A DNA stretch of 64,000 bases from Chromobacterium subtsugae (GCF_001676875.1 NZ_JYKA01000005.1:1-64000), one strand, 5' to 3'; counted from the stretch's first letter, positions 50,250 through 59,634 are shown. Notes: generated by a model from the letters alone, not told the origin. Made by a program: numbers and translations.

Positions 50250-50738
50250 TCAGGCGGGGAACAGCGCCGCCAGCGGCGCGACGATGCGCTCCAGGTAATC
50301 GGCGTCGGTCTGATCGAAGCTGGAGAGCTGGTCCGAATCGATGTCCAGCACCGCGACGACTTTGCCGGCGGCGTCGCGAATGGGCACCACCACTTCGGAG
50401 CGGGCGCTGGACGAGCAGGCGATGTGGCCGGGGAAGGCGTCGACGTCGTCGACCAGCAGCGTGCGGTTCTGCGCCCAGGCGCTGCCGCAGACGCCGCGGC
50501 CATGCGGGATGCGGGTGCAGGCGATGGGGCCCTGGAACGGCCCCAGCACCAGCTGCTCGCCCTTGACCAGGTAGAAGCCGGTCCAGAGCCAGTCGAAAGT
50601 CATCGCCAGCGCGGCGGACAGGTTGGCCAGCGCGGCGACGAGGTCGGTTTCTCCGGCGACGAGCGCGTGAGCTTGCGGCAGCAGCGCCTGGTATTTCTCT
50701 TCCTTGCCGCCGTTTTCGACGATCAGATGTTCAGCCAT
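50250..50738 (-). CDS. msrC: Free methionine-(R)-sulfoxide reductase (GAF domain)
   Basis: 162 residues, one GAF domain. DWLWTGFYLVKGEQLVLGPFQG, then Cys in IACTRIPHGRGVCGSAW and HIACSSSARSEVVVPI give the three Cys of fRMsr catalysis, with DIDSDQLSSFDQTD at the end. It reduces free methionine R-sulfoxide. With msrA, the window covers both epimers of free Met sulfoxide. Convergent with the FKBP gene. Confidence 0.93.
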   Translation of the reverse strand: MAEHLIVENGGKEEKYQALLPQAHALVAGETDLVAALANLSAALAMTFDWLWTGFYLVKGEQLVLGPFQGPIACTRIPHGRGVCGSAWAQNRTLLVDDVDAFPGHIACSSSARSEVVVPIRDAAGKVVAVLDIDSDQLSSFDQTDADYLERIVAPLAALFPA

Positions 50739-50787
50739 GGGTATTGCTTGTCAGTTGGGTGGGATGTGACAGCATACACGGCTTTGG

Positions 50788-50817
50788 CAAAAAGAAAACG
50801 CCACCCGGGGTGGCGTT
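50788..50817 (-). terminator. Terminator of phbB
   Basis: AACGCCACC (50797-50805) pairs with GGTGGCGTT (50809-50817); TTCTTTTTG follows on the minus strand. Confidence 0.88.
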
Positions 50818-50840
50818 GTTCTCGACCGGCGCTGCCGGCG

Positions 50841-51581
50841 TCACATCATGTGCTGGCCGCCATTCATGGCGATATTGCTGCCGGTGATGAAGCCGGCGTT
50901 TTCGGAGCAGAGGAAGCCGACCAGCGCGGCGATTTCTTCCGGCTTGCCCAGCCGGCCCACCGGAATCTGGGCGACGATCTTGCTGCGCACGTCCTCCGGC
51001 ACCGCCATCACCATTTCGGTGGCGATGTAGCCTGGGGAGATGGTGTTGACCGTCACGCCCTTCTTCGCCACTTCCTGCGCCAGCGCCATGGTGAAACCAT
51101 GCATGCCGGCCTTGGCGGCGGAGTAGTTGGTCTGGCCGAACTGGCCCTTTTGGCCGTTGATCGACGAGATATTGACGATGCGGCCGAAACCCGCCTCCAG
51201 CATGCTGTCCAGCACCGGCTTGGTCATATTGAACACCGAGTCCAGATTGGTGCGGATCACCGCGTCCCAATCGTCTTTGCTCTGCTTCTTGAAGCTGGCG
51301 TCGCGGGTGATGCCGGCGTTGTTCACCAGAATGCTGATCGGGCCGATGTCCTTGGCGATGCGGGCGGCGATGTCCTGGCAGGCGGCGAAGTCGGTGACGT
51401 CGCATTGGTAGCTGTGGATGTCGTTGAAGCCAAGGCCCTTCATGTCGGCATGCCAGGCTTGCTCGCGGCCCGGTTTGCTATAGGTGGTCACTACGATGTG
51501 GCCGGCTTCTGCCAATGCTTTGCAAATGGCGGATCCAATGCCGCCCATGCCGCCGGTGACCAGCGCAATCCTTTTCGTCAT
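50841..51581 (-). CDS. phbB: Acetoacetyl-CoA reductase
   Basis: 246 residues, SDR family. NADPH-binding TGGMGGIG at about 9-16, NNAG at about 88-91, catalytic Ser in ISSINGQKGQFGQTNYSAAKAG with Tyr and Lys. The GGMGGIG form and INGQKGQFGQTNYSAAKAG are those of PhaB/PhbB, which makes (R)-3-hydroxybutyryl-CoA for polyhydroxybutyrate. phaC and phaA are not in the window. GGAGTCAGC precedes the start. Confidence 0.95.
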   Translation of the reverse strand: MTKRIALVTGGMGGIGSAICKALAEAGHIVVTTYSKPGREQAWHADMKGLGFNDIHSYQCDVTDFAACQDIAARIAKDIGPISILVNNAGITRDASFKKQSKDDWDAVIRTNLDSVFNMTKPVLDSMLEAGFGRIVNISSINGQKGQFGQTNYSAAKAGMHGFTMALAQEVAKKGVTVNTISPGYIATEMVMAVPEDVRSKIVAQIPVGRLGKPEEIAALVGFLCSENAGFITGSNIAMNGGQHMM

Positions 51582-51661
51582 GATGCTGACTCCTCTGTCG
51601 TTGCCTACGTTTATTCTTCCGTAATGCTCATTCCCTTTTGTTACAGCATATGTAGGCAGCC

Positions 51662-51699
51662 ATAAAAAGTAAATAAAGAGCGTGTGCTCTTTTATTTAC
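51662..51699 (-). terminator. Terminator overlapping the rsgA stop codon
   Basis: GTAAATAAAGAGC (51669-51681) pairs with GCTCTTTTATTTAC (51686-51699) with one bulge, then CTTTTTATGG on the minus strand. The TAA of rsgA (51696-51698) is inside the stem. Confidence 0.8.
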
Positions 51700-52571
51700 A
51701 ATCTTACCGGCGCTAGCTCTTGAGTCAGCCGTTGCAGCAAGTCCAGCCGATGCCGGCTAATGGCGCCTGTTTCTGCTGCAGCCATGATCGCACAATTCGG
51801 CTCTACGCGATGCGTGCAGTTGTGGAAACGACACTGGCCAATATACTGGCGCATCTCCGGGAAATAGTGGATTAAATCCGCTGCTTGCAGGTGCTTTAAG
51901 CCAAATTCTTGCAGGCCTGGCGAATCGATCAGGTGACTGCTTTCGTCCAGGTGGTATAGCGCCGCGTGGGTGGTGGTGTGGCGGCCTGAGTCGAGCGCGA
52001 TGGAGATGTCGCCGATGCGCGCGTTGGCGTCCGGCAGCAGCGCGTTGGTGAGCGTGGACTTGCCCATGCCAGACTGCCCGACCAGCACGCTGGTATGCCC
52101 TTGCAGCAAGGGCAGCAGCGGCGAGAAATCCTGCTTGGCCGACAATGTGACCAGTTGGTAACCAAGCTTTACATAGAGTTGCAATTTCGCCAGCAGCGCC
52201 GGCGTTTCCGGCAGGTCGCACTTGTTGACCACGATGACGGGTTCGATGTCGCCGGCTTCGGCGGCGATCAGGCAGCGGCCCAGCAGCTCTTCGTTGGGGC
52301 TGGGCACGGCGGCGATGACGAACAGGATGCGGCTGACGTTGGCGGCGATCACCTTGGCCTTCCAGTCATCCTGGCGGTAAAGCAGGCTGCTGCGCTCGCG
52401 CGAGCGCTCGATCACCGCCTGCTCCTGGTTCTGGATCAGGATGTCGACGAAATCGCCGCAGGCGAAGTCGACGCGCTTGCCGCGGGTGGTGCAATCGTAG
52501 GTGCGGCCGTCGGCTTCGACGATGAAACGGCGGCCATGGCTGCGTATGATCTGTCCGGTGCTGGCTGTCAT
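51696..52571 (-). CDS. rsgA: Ribosome small subunit-dependent GTPase A
   Basis: 291 residues. OB fold (about 5-65), then a circularly permuted GTPase: NKCDLPE (G4) comes before GQSGMGKSTLTNALL (G1) and DSPGLQEFGL (G3). The C-terminal zinc knuckle is CRFHNCTHRVEPNC. It checks late 30S assembly. It overlaps phhB by four bases. In the G1 loop the usual VGxSGVGKS reads VGQSGMGKS. Confidence 0.96.
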   Translation of the reverse strand: MTASTGQIIRSHGRRFIVEADGRTYDCTTRGKRVDFACGDFVDILIQNQEQAVIERSRERSSLLYRQDDWKAKVIAANVSRILFVIAAVPSPNEELLGRCLIAAEAGDIEPVIVVNKCDLPETPALLAKLQLYVKLGYQLVTLSAKQDFSPLLPLLQGHTSVLVGQSGMGKSTLTNALLPDANARIGDISIALDSGRHTTTHAALYHLDESSHLIDSPGLQEFGLKHLQAADLIHYFPEMRQYIGQCRFHNCTHRVEPNCAIMAAAETGAISRHRLDLLQRLTQELAPVRL

Positions 52572-52894
52572 GGGCGGCTGATCAGGGCTTCGGCTTTGGC
52601 CGCGCAGATGAAGTCGTTGAGGGTGAGGCCGCCGGCGTCGTGGGTGCTGAAGTTCACCACCGCGCGGTTGTAGTGCACCGACATGTCCGGATGATGGTCT
52701 TCGCGATGGGCGATCCAGGCCAGCGCGTTGACGAAGGCCATGGTGTCGTGGAAGTCGGCGAAGCGGAAGGTCTTGCTCAGCTCGATGCCGTCGATTTGCC
52801 AGTCCGGCAGGCCGGACAGCAATTGCTTGACGGTGTTTTCCGCCAGCGGGCTTTGGCCGTGTTGCGGGGTGCAGGACAGTTCCAGCAGATTCAT
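52568..52894 (-). CDS. phhB: Pterin-4a-carbinolamine dehydratase
   Basis: 108 residues. LPDWQIDGIELSKTFRFADFHDTMAFVNALAWIAHREDHHPDMSVHYNRAVVNFSTHDAGGLTLNDF carries the E/DDHHP active-site motif. It dehydrates 4a-hydroxytetrahydrobiopterin after aromatic amino acid hydroxylation. The hydroxylase gene is not in the window; folE, 3 kb away, starts the pterin route. It overlaps both neighbours by four bases (M48 protease upstream, rsgA downstream). Confidence 0.95.
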   Translation of the reverse strand: MNLLELSCTPQHGQSPLAENTVKQLLSGLPDWQIDGIELSKTFRFADFHDTMAFVNALAWIAHREDHHPDMSVHYNRAVVNFSTHDAGGLTLNDFICAAKAEALISRP

Positions 52895-54138
52895 GATTGG
52901 CTTCCTTTCAGGTGTTGGATGCGCAGCGCGGCGGGCGGGTGCGAATCGTAGAAGGCGGAGTGGATAGGGTCGGGCGTCAGCGTGGCGCCGTTGTCGCGGT
53001 ACAGCTTCACCAGCGCGCTTTGCAGGTCGGCGGCGCGGGTTTCACCGGCGGCGAAGTCATCGGCCTCGTATTCGTGCTTGCGCGACGAGCGGCTGGACAG
53101 CGGCGTCAGCGGGAAGGTGAAGGCGGGAATGGCGATCATGAACAGCAGCAGCGCCATCGCCGTGCTGGGCGCGGTGACGCCGAGGCCGGCGTAGAACCAG
53201 GGCGCGTGCAGCAACTGGCCGAGCAGGGCCAGGAACAGCAGCGACAGCGTGAAGGCCACCGCGATGCGCTTGGCGATGTGGCGGCGCTTGTAGTGGCCCA
53301 GCTCGTGCGCCAGCACCGCTTCGATCTCGTCGTGGCTCAGCTTTTCCAGCAATGTGTCGTAGAACACGATGCGCTTGCCGGCGCCGAAGCCGGTGAAATA
53401 GGCGTTGCTGTGGCTGGAGCGGCGCGAGCCGTCCATCACGTAAACGCCGTTGCTGCGAAAGCCGGTGCGGGCGAGCAGCGCGTCTATCCTCGCCTTCAGC
53501 GCCTCGTCCGCCAATGGCCAGAACTTGTTGTACAGCGGCGCGATCAGGATCGGGTACAGCACCAGCCCCAGCAACTGCACCAGGCACAGCACCAGCCACA
53601 CCCACAGCCACCATGCAGGCCCGGCGATGTCCATCAGCCACAGCACTACCGCCAGCAGCGGCAGGCCGATCAGGATGGAGATGCCGATGCCGCGCAGCTG
53701 GTCCAGCAGGTAAAGCCGCGGCGTCATTTTGTTGAAGCCGAAGCGCACTTCGACGCCGAAGGTGCCGTACAGGCTGAGCGGCAGCGATATCAGGCTGCTG
53801 AGCACGGTCATGCAGACGATCAGCGCCATGCCGGACAGCAGCGGGGAGGCGAACCACTGCTGGCTGTGGAGGGCCAGCCACTGCAGGCCGCCGCCGAAAG
53901 TGAAGGCGGCCGCCAGCGCGGTGTCCACCCAGGCCGACAGCAGGCCGAGCCGTGTTTTGGCGATGGTGTAGTCGGCGGCGTGCCTATGCTGCTCCAGCGT
54001 GATATTGTCGCGGAAGGCGGCGGGCACGGCATGGCGGTTGCCGCCGACATGGCGGATGTGGCGCCAGCCCAGCCACAGCTTCAGGCTGAGCGTGGCCGCC
54101 AGCGCGATGGCGAAGAGTAGGGAGAATGCCTCTATCAT
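52891..54138 (-). CDS. M48 family membrane metalloprotease (Ste24-like)
   Basis: 415 residues. About seven membrane helices with the zinc motif HELGH (VLAHELGHYKRRH) and the third ligand Glu in HEYEADDFA. The long N-terminal CAAX_prot_4-type region (IRHVGGNRHAVPAAFRDNITLEQHRHAADYT) marks it as Ste24/CAAX-protease-like rather than HtpX. Such bacterial enzymes degrade or process membrane proteins. First gene of an overlapping set with phhB and rsgA. Confidence 0.93.
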   Translation of the reverse strand: MIEAFSLLFAIALAATLSLKLWLGWRHIRHVGGNRHAVPAAFRDNITLEQHRHAADYTIAKTRLGLLSAWVDTALAAAFTFGGGLQWLALHSQQWFASPLLSGMALIVCMTVLSSLISLPLSLYGTFGVEVRFGFNKMTPRLYLLDQLRGIGISILIGLPLLAVVLWLMDIAGPAWWLWVWLVLCLVQLLGLVLYPILIAPLYNKFWPLADEALKARIDALLARTGFRSNGVYVMDGSRRSSHSNAYFTGFGAGKRIVFYDTLLEKLSHDEIEAVLAHELGHYKRRHIAKRIAVAFTLSLLFLALLGQLLHAPWFYAGLGVTAPSTAMALLLFMIAIPAFTFPLTPLSSRSSRKHEYEADDFAAGETRAADLQSALVKLYRDNGATLTPDPIHSAFYDSHPPAALRIQHLKGSQS

Positions 54139-54217
54139 GGGTATCCGTACGGGTATCGGGTTTGCCGCGGAGGCGGCAATGAAGGAAAATGGCAGGGTTT
54201 TCTAAAGACTGACTAGT

Positions 54218-54763
54218 ATGGCACAAGATACCAATAACCTCATCTGGCTCGACATGGAAATGACGGGCCTGAATCCTGACTCCGACCGCATCATCGAAGT
54301 GGCGATGATCGTCACCGACAGCCATCTGAACGTGGTGGCCGAGTCGCCGGTGCTGGTGGTGCACCAGAGCGACGCCATCCTGGATGGCATGGACGACTGG
54401 AACAAGAACACCCACGGCAAGAGCGGCCTGATCGAGAAGGTCAAGAACTCCGCTATCAACGAAGCCGAGGCCGAACAAGTGCTGCTGGCGTTCATGATGC
54501 AGTACGTTCCGGAGCGCGGCAGCCCGATGTGCGGCAACACCATCCATCAGGACCGCCGCTTCATGGCGCGCTGGATGCCCAAGCTGGAGGCCTACTTCCA
54601 CTACCGCAATCTGGATGTTTCCACGCTGAAGGAGCTGTGCAAGCGCTGGAAGCCGGAGGTGGCCAAGGGCGTGGTGAAGCGCGGCAAGCACGAGGCGCTG
54701 GCGGACATCCTCGAGTCTATCGAGGAAATGCGCTACTACCGCGAGCACTTCCTCAAGCTTTGA
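54218..54763 (+). CDS. orn: Oligoribonuclease
   Basis: 181 residues, DEDDh exonuclease. [21 protein letters not shown] (Asp, Glu), [16 protein letters not shown] (Asp) and [16 protein letters not shown] (His, Asp) give the active site. It degrades 2-5 nt RNAs, including pGpG from cyclic-di-GMP turnover. Divergent from the M48 gene. A terminator separates it from pgi. Confidence 0.97.
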   Translation: MAQDTNNLIWLDMEMTGLNPDSDRIIEVAMIVTDSHLNVVAESPVLVVHQSDAILDGMDDWNKNTHGKSGLIEKVKNSAINEAEAEQVLLAFMMQYVPERGSPMCGNTIHQDRRFMARWMPKLEAYFHYRNLDVSTLKELCKRWKPEVAKGVVKRGKHEALADILESIEEMRYYREHFLKL

Positions 54764-54790
54764 GGCGCGGGGCAACATTGCCTGACAGCG

Positions 54791-54820
54791 GGGCCGGCGC
54801 GGAGTAACGCCGGCCCTTTT
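54791..54820 (+). terminator. Terminator after orn
   Basis: GGGCCGGCG (54791-54799) pairs with CGCCGGCCC (54808-54816), then TTTTG. Confidence 0.85.
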
Positions 54821-54853
54821 GTTCACCAGTTCATCATTCCACTGGCAGAAAAC

Positions 54854-56506
54854 ATGGTCGCACATCGCCACGCCGACATAAACGCCACGCCGATCTGGGC
54901 CAAGCTGCACCAGCATCAGCGCGCCACCCGCCACATGCATATGCGGGAGCTGTTCGACACCGACCCTCAGCGTTTCCAGCGCTTTTCGCTGGAGTTGGAC
55001 GGACTGCTGCTCGACTACTCGAAAAACCGCATCACCGAGCGCACGCTGGAATTGCTGTTCGACCTGGCGCAGGCGGCCGACCTGAAAGGCTGGATGGAGC
55101 GGATGCGCGCGGGCGAGCGCATCAATGTCAGCGAAGACCGCGCGGTGCTGCACACCGCGCTGCGGCTGCCGGCGGGCGCCGCATTGCAGCTGGACGGCCG
55201 CAACGTGACGGCAGAAGTGCATGATGTGCTGGACAGGCTGCGCCGCTTCAGCGACAGCGTGCGCGACGGCGCCTGGCTGGGGTTTTCCGGCCAGAGGATA
55301 CGCGATGTGGTGAATCTGGGCATAGGCGGTTCCGACCTGGGGCCGCGGGTGGTGCAGGAGGGCTTGGCCGCCTACGCGCATGCCGAACTCAATGTGCATT
55401 TCGTGTCCAATGTCGACGGCCAGCACCTGGCGCGCACGCTGGCGCGGCTGGATCCCGCCACCACGCTGTTCATCGTCGCCTCCAAATCGTTCACCACGCC
55501 GGAGACGCTGCTCAACGCCCAGGCGGCCAAGGCCTGGTTTCTGCAGGCCGGCAGCGAGGCTGACATCGCGCGCCATTTCGTGGCGGTTTCCACCAACGAG
55601 CCGGCGGTGCGCGCCTTCGGCATCGATCCGCAGCAGATGTTCGGCTTCTGGGACTGGGTGGGCGGGCGCTATTCGGTGTGGTCCGCCATCGGCCTGCCGG
55701 TGATGATGGCGGTGGGTTACGACAATTTCCGCGCCTTCCTGGACGGCGGCCACGCGATGGACCGCCACTTCTTCGAGGCGCCGTTCTGCGCCAACATGCC
55801 GGTGCTGATGGCGCTGATAGGCATCTGGTACAACACTTTCTACCAGGCCCATACCCATGCCATCATGCCTTACGACCACGGCCTGCGCAGCCTGCCGGCC
55901 CATATCCAGCAACTGGACATGGAGTCCAACGGCAAGCGGGTGGGGCGTTTCGGCGAGGCGCTGGATTTCGACACCGGGCCGGTGATCTGGGGCGAGGAGG
56001 GCGCCAATAGCCAGCACGCTTTCTTCCAGCTGCTGCATCAGGGCACCCGCTTGGTGCCGTGCGACTTCATCCTGCCGCTGAACAGCCACTATCCGGTCGC
56101 CAACCAGCACGAGGTGCTGGTGGCCAACTGCCTGGCGCAGACCGAGGCGCTGATGCGCGGCAAGGCCGAAGCCGAAGTGATGCAGGAACTGAGCCACTTG
56201 TCCGGCGAAGAACTGGACATGCTGCTGCCGCAGAAGCTGTTCCCCGGCAATCAGCCGTCCAACACGCTGGCGCTGGACCGGCTGACGCCGTACAGCATGG
56301 GCATGCTGATGGCGCTGTACGAGCACAAGGTCTTCGTGCAGGGCGTGATCTGGGGCATCAATTCCTTCGATCAATGGGGCGTCGAATACGGCAAGCAGCT
56401 GGCGCGGCGCATTTTGCCCGAGTTGTCGGGCGCAGCCGCCGAGCTGTCGCATGACAGCTCCACCAACGGGCTGGTCAAACATTTCAGGGAACGTCATGGC
56501 AGATAG
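54854..56506 (+). CDS. pgi: Glucose-6-phosphate isomerase
   Basis: 550 residues, usual length. NLGIGGSDLGPRVVQEGLAAYA, ASKSFTTPETLLNA, FGFWDWVGGRYSVWSAIGLP (signature 1), the Glu/His region QQLDMESNGKRVGR and GINSFDQWGVEYGKQLA (signature 2) are all present. It interconverts glucose 6-phosphate and fructose 6-phosphate. The 3' end overlaps pncC by 11 bp. Confidence 0.97.
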   Translation: MVAHRHADINATPIWAKLHQHQRATRHMHMRELFDTDPQRFQRFSLELDGLLLDYSKNRITERTLELLFDLAQAADLKGWMERMRAGERINVSEDRAVLHTALRLPAGAALQLDGRNVTAEVHDVLDRLRRFSDSVRDGAWLGFSGQRIRDVVNLGIGGSDLGPRVVQEGLAAYAHAELNVHFVSNVDGQHLARTLARLDPATTLFIVASKSFTTPETLLNAQAAKAWFLQAGSEADIARHFVAVSTNEPAVRAFGIDPQQMFGFWDWVGGRYSVWSAIGLPVMMAVGYDNFRAFLDGGHAMDRHFFEAPFCANMPVLMALIGIWYNTFYQAHTHAIMPYDHGLRSLPAHIQQLDMESNGKRVGRFGEALDFDTGPVIWGEEGANSQHAFFQLLHQGTRLVPCDFILPLNSHYPVANQHEVLVANCLAQTEALMRGKAEAEVMQELSHLSGEELDMLLPQKLFPGNQPSNTLALDRLTPYSMGMLMALYEHKVFVQGVIWGINSFDQWGVEYGKQLARRILPELSGAAAELSHDSSTNGLVKHFRERHGR

Positions 56507-56996
56507 CAAACAGTTGGCGGTCGATCTGGGGCTGCTGTTGTCGGCGCGCGGCGAGAGCGTGGCTACCGCCGAGTCGTGCACCGGCGGCTTGATCGCCGCG
56601 GCGCTGACCGATGTGCCCGGCAGCTCCGCCTGGTTCAGCCACGGCATCGTCAGCTACGGCAACCAGGCCAAGCAGCAATTGCTAGGCGTGCAGGCCGCGT
56701 CGCTGATCGACCATGGCGCGGTCAGCGAAACGGTGGTGCGGGAGATGGCGCAGGGCGGCCAGACGCTGGCGGATTCGGACTGGGCGGTGGCGGTGTCCGG
56801 CATCGCCGGGCCGGGCGGCGGCTCGCCGGAAAAGCCGGTGGGCCTGGTCTGGTTCGCGATCGCCCATCCGGGTGGGCAGACCGAGGCCTGGCGCTGCCTG
56901 TTCGCCGGCGATCGCGAGGCGGTCAGGCGGCAGGCGGTATGCGAGGCCCTGTCGCAGCTGGAAAAGCGTGTCCGCAGCCATGTCCATCTGGCGTGA
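56496..56996 (+). CDS. pncC: Nicotinamide-nucleotide amidohydrolase PncC (CinA C-terminal type)
   Basis: 166 residues. It has the CinA C-terminal domain alone: TAESCTGGLIAAALTDVPGSSAWFSHGIVSYGNQAK and VSGIAGPGGGSPEKPVGLVWFA. It deamidates nicotinamide mononucleotide, recycling NAD. AGGGAACGTC places the start at 56496, inside the pgi end, so the two are coupled. Confidence 0.94.
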   Translation: MADSKQLAVDLGLLLSARGESVATAESCTGGLIAAALTDVPGSSAWFSHGIVSYGNQAKQQLLGVQAASLIDHGAVSETVVREMAQGGQTLADSDWAVAVSGIAGPGGGSPEKPVGLVWFAIAHPGGQTEAWRCLFAGDREAVRRQAVCEALSQLEKRVRSHVHLA

Positions 56997-57062
56997 CGGC
57001 GGGGGGCTGGGCGGGCGCGGCAGCCTGCCGGTCCGATTCAGGATTTTGCATATGGGTAGCGA

Positions 57063-57812
57063 ATGGAGTTTTACGCATTTCCGGCGATAGCCTTGTTGTT
57101 CGTCGGCATCTTCACCCGCGAGGTGATCGCGCCGGCCTCCCGCAATACCTGCGACCGGCGCTGGCTGGCGTTGGCGTCGATTCTGGGCGCGGCCACGGCG
57201 GCGGTGACGCTGGCTGTCGGTTTTCTTTTCGCCGGCTTGATCCGTGAAGTTTCGCTGATCCCGGCGGCGCGCGGCTGGCCGGACATCGCAGTCGGCGCGG
57301 CCAGTTTCCTGCTGACCAGTTTCGTCTTCTATTGGTGGCACCGGGCGACGCACGCTTCCGACTGGCTGTGGCGGGTGTTTCACCAGCTGCATCACAGCCC
57401 GAAGCGGGTGGAGGCGTTGACCGCGCTCTACGCCCATCCGCTGGATTCCGCGGCGGCGGTGCTGATCAGCGCGTTTTCCAGCTATCTGGTGTTGGGCGCG
57501 ACGCCAGCGGCAGCCGCCTGGGCGCTATTCTTCACCAGCGTGTTCGATCTGTTCCTGCACAGCGACCTGAAAACGCCGCGTTGGCTGGGATATCTGTTCC
57601 AGCGGCCCGAAATGCACACTGTGCACCATGCCTACGGCCACCATGCCCAAAACTACGGCCTGCCGGTTTGGGACTTGCTGTTCGGCACCTGGAGCAATCC
57701 GGCGGAGCGGGTGGCGCGGCTGGGTTTCGATGACGATAAGGCGGAGCGGGTGCGCCACATGCTGTTGTTTCGCGATGTCCACAAAAGCGGCGCTGACGAC
57801 GCCGAACGTTGA
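57063..57812 (+). CDS. Fatty acid hydroxylase/sterol desaturase family protein
   Basis: 249 residues. About four membrane helices and the di-iron His boxes HRATH, HQLHH and HTVHHAYGHH. Bacterial members hydroxylate or desaturate membrane lipids or related molecules with O2; the substrate is not evident. It converges with xerC after 12 bp. Confidence 0.9.
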   Translation: MEFYAFPAIALLFVGIFTREVIAPASRNTCDRRWLALASILGAATAAVTLAVGFLFAGLIREVSLIPAARGWPDIAVGAASFLLTSFVFYWWHRATHASDWLWRVFHQLHHSPKRVEALTALYAHPLDSAAAVLISAFSSYLVLGATPAAAAWALFFTSVFDLFLHSDLKTPRWLGYLFQRPEMHTVHHAYGHHAQNYGLPVWDLLFGTWSNPAERVARLGFDDDKAERVRHMLLFRDVHKSGADDAER

Positions 57813-57824
57813 CGCCGTCGGCGC

Positions 57825-58715
57825 TCAGTCGTCGTCGGGCTGCACTTTTTTGCGGGCCCTGGGGTGGGCGTTGTCGTAGACCTTGGCCAGGTGCTGGAAG
57901 TCCAGCGCGGTGTAGATCTGGGTGCTGGACAGGTTGGCGTGGCCCAGCAGTTCCTGCACCGCGCGCAGGTCGCCCGACGACTGCAGCATGTGCGAGGCGA
58001 AGGAGTGGCGCAGCATGTGCGGGTGCACGTGCTGATTGGCGCCGGTCTTGATCGCCCAGTCGCGCAGGCGGTTTTCGATCTGCCGTCCGCCCAATCGCCG
58101 CCCGTGGCGGGCGGTGAATAGCGCGCTTTCGCCATCTTGCGCCACCCTTTGCGCCAGCCACTTGTTCAGCCAGCTGGCCGCTTCGGCGCCTATCGGCGTC
58201 AGCCGCGTCTTGTTGCCCTTGCCGCGCACGCGCAGCAGATGGTCGGCGAAGTCGACGTCGTCCAGATTCAGCGCCACCGCTTCAGATAGGCGCAGTCCGC
58301 AACTATAGATCAACTCGAAAATGGCGCGGTCGCGCACTTCCAGCGCGTCGTCGCCGTCGATGCGGTCCAGCAGTGCGGCGGCGCTGTCCACCGGCAGGGC
58401 CTTGGGCAGCAGGCGGTCGCGTTTGGGCGCGTGCAGGCTGGCGGCGGGATTGTCGTCGCGCAGGCCGTTTTGCTGCAGCCAGTGATAGAACTGCCGCCAC
58501 GACGACAGCCGGCGCGCCAGGGTGCGGCTGCCCAGGCCCTGGGCGTGCAGCTTGGCCAGCGCCCGCTTCAATTCGTTGACGCCGGCGGCGGCCAGCGGCG
58601 CCGGCCGCAGCATGGCGGCCAGCAGATTCAGGTCGGCCCGGTAGGCGGACAGCGTGTGGGCGCTGCGCCCGGCTATCGCCAGCTGGTCGATGAAATGCCG
58701 GATCGGGTCGTCCAT
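57825..58715 (-). CDS. xerC: Tyrosine recombinase XerC
   Basis: 296 residues. SAM-like core-binding domain (about 5-90), then a catalytic domain with Arg in SCGLRLSEAVAL, Lys in GKGNKTR, HMLRHSFASHML (HxxR), LLGHANLSSTQIYT (His and Tyr). With XerD it resolves chromosome dimers at dif. The LGHANLSSTQIYTALDFQHLAKVYDNAHPRA end is the XerC form. It is one base apart from the MoxR ATPase gene upstream. Confidence 0.95.
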   Translation of the reverse strand: MDDPIRHFIDQLAIAGRSAHTLSAYRADLNLLAAMLRPAPLAAAGVNELKRALAKLHAQGLGSRTLARRLSSWRQFYHWLQQNGLRDDNPAASLHAPKRDRLLPKALPVDSAAALLDRIDGDDALEVRDRAIFELIYSCGLRLSEAVALNLDDVDFADHLLRVRGKGNKTRLTPIGAEAASWLNKWLAQRVAQDGESALFTARHGRRLGGRQIENRLRDWAIKTGANQHVHPHMLRHSFASHMLQSSGDLRAVQELLGHANLSSTQIYTALDFQHLAKVYDNAHPRARKKVQPDDD

Positions 58716-58716
58716 G

Positions 58717-59565
58717 TCAGTTGCGGCGTCGGGCCATCTGCATCAGGCGCTCGAACAGCTGCAGATCCTGTTCGTTTTTCAGCAGCGCGCCGGCCAGCGG
58801 CGGAGGGGCGTTGCGCGCATGGCGGTTTTCCAGCTCGTCGGCGCCGATGTTTTCGCCGCACAGCAGCTTCAGCCAGTCCAGCAGTTCGGAGGTGGTAGGC
58901 TTTTTCTTCAGGCCCGGCAGCTCGCGGATGGAGAAGAACACTTCCAGCGCCTGCTTGACCAACTGCTGGCGGATGTCGGGGAAGTGCACGTCGATGATGG
59001 ACTGCATGGTGTCGGCGTCGGGGAAGCGGATGTAATGGAAGAAGCAGCGGCGCAGGAAGGCGTCCGGCAGCTCTTTCTCGTTGTTGGAGGTGATGATGAT
59101 GATGGGACGCTGGCGCGCGCGCACGAACTGCTGGGTTTCATGGACGAAGAATTCCATCTGGTCCAGTTCGCGCAGCAGGTCGTTGGGAAACTCGATGTCG
59201 GCCTTGTCTATCTCGTCTATCAGCAGCACCGGCGCCTGTTCGGCCTCGAAGGCTTGCCACAGCTTGCCCTTGATGATGTAGTTGGCGATGTCGTGCACTT
59301 TGTCGCCGCCCAGCTGGGAGTCGCGCAGCCGCGACACCGCGTCGTATTCGTACAGGCCGTGCTGGGCCTTGGTGGTGGATTTGATCGGCCAGACGATCAG
59401 CTCCCGGCCCAGGCTGGCGGCGACCTCTTCAGCCAGCATGGTCTTGCCGGTGCCGGGTTCGCCCTTGATCAACAGCGGGCGTTGCAGGGCGATGGAGGCA
59501 TTGACGGCCATCATCAGATCGTCGGTGGCGATATAGCGTTCGGTGCCGGTGAAGCGCGTGTTCAT
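58717..59565 (-). CDS. MoxR-type AAA ATPase
   Basis: 282 residues. Walker A is KGEPGTGKTML (about 34-44), Walker B VLLIDEIDKAD, then IIITSNNEKELPDAFLRRCFFHYIRFP with sensor and Arg finger. MoxR proteins act as chaperones for metal insertion or complex assembly, commonly with a VWA-domain partner. No such partner is visible next to it here. Confidence 0.92.
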   Translation of the reverse strand: MNTRFTGTERYIATDDLMMAVNASIALQRPLLIKGEPGTGKTMLAEEVAASLGRELIVWPIKSTTKAQHGLYEYDAVSRLRDSQLGGDKVHDIANYIIKGKLWQAFEAEQAPVLLIDEIDKADIEFPNDLLRELDQMEFFVHETQQFVRARQRPIIIITSNNEKELPDAFLRRCFFHYIRFPDADTMQSIIDVHFPDIRQQLVKQALEVFFSIRELPGLKKKPTTSELLDWLKLLCGENIGADELENRHARNAPPPLAGALLKNEQDLQLFERLMQMARRRN

Positions 59566-59597
59566 TGTCGGTTTCGGTATCTTGGGTGGTGGAATGC

Positions 59598-59634
59598 AAA
59601 AAGCAGCCGCGGGGACTGTGCGCCGCGGCTGCTT
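59598..59634 (-). terminator. Terminator below the TerB-like gene
   Basis: AAGCAGCCGCGG (59601-59612) pairs with CCGCGGCTGCTT (59623-59634); five T lie on the minus strand. It separates the TerB-like gene from the MoxR gene. Confidence 0.88.

Noticed and set aside
53984-56647. Minus-strand open frame of about 887 codons
   Set aside because: It is antisense to orn and pgi and shows no domain; composition is His/Gln/Arg-rich as expected of a mirror frame.
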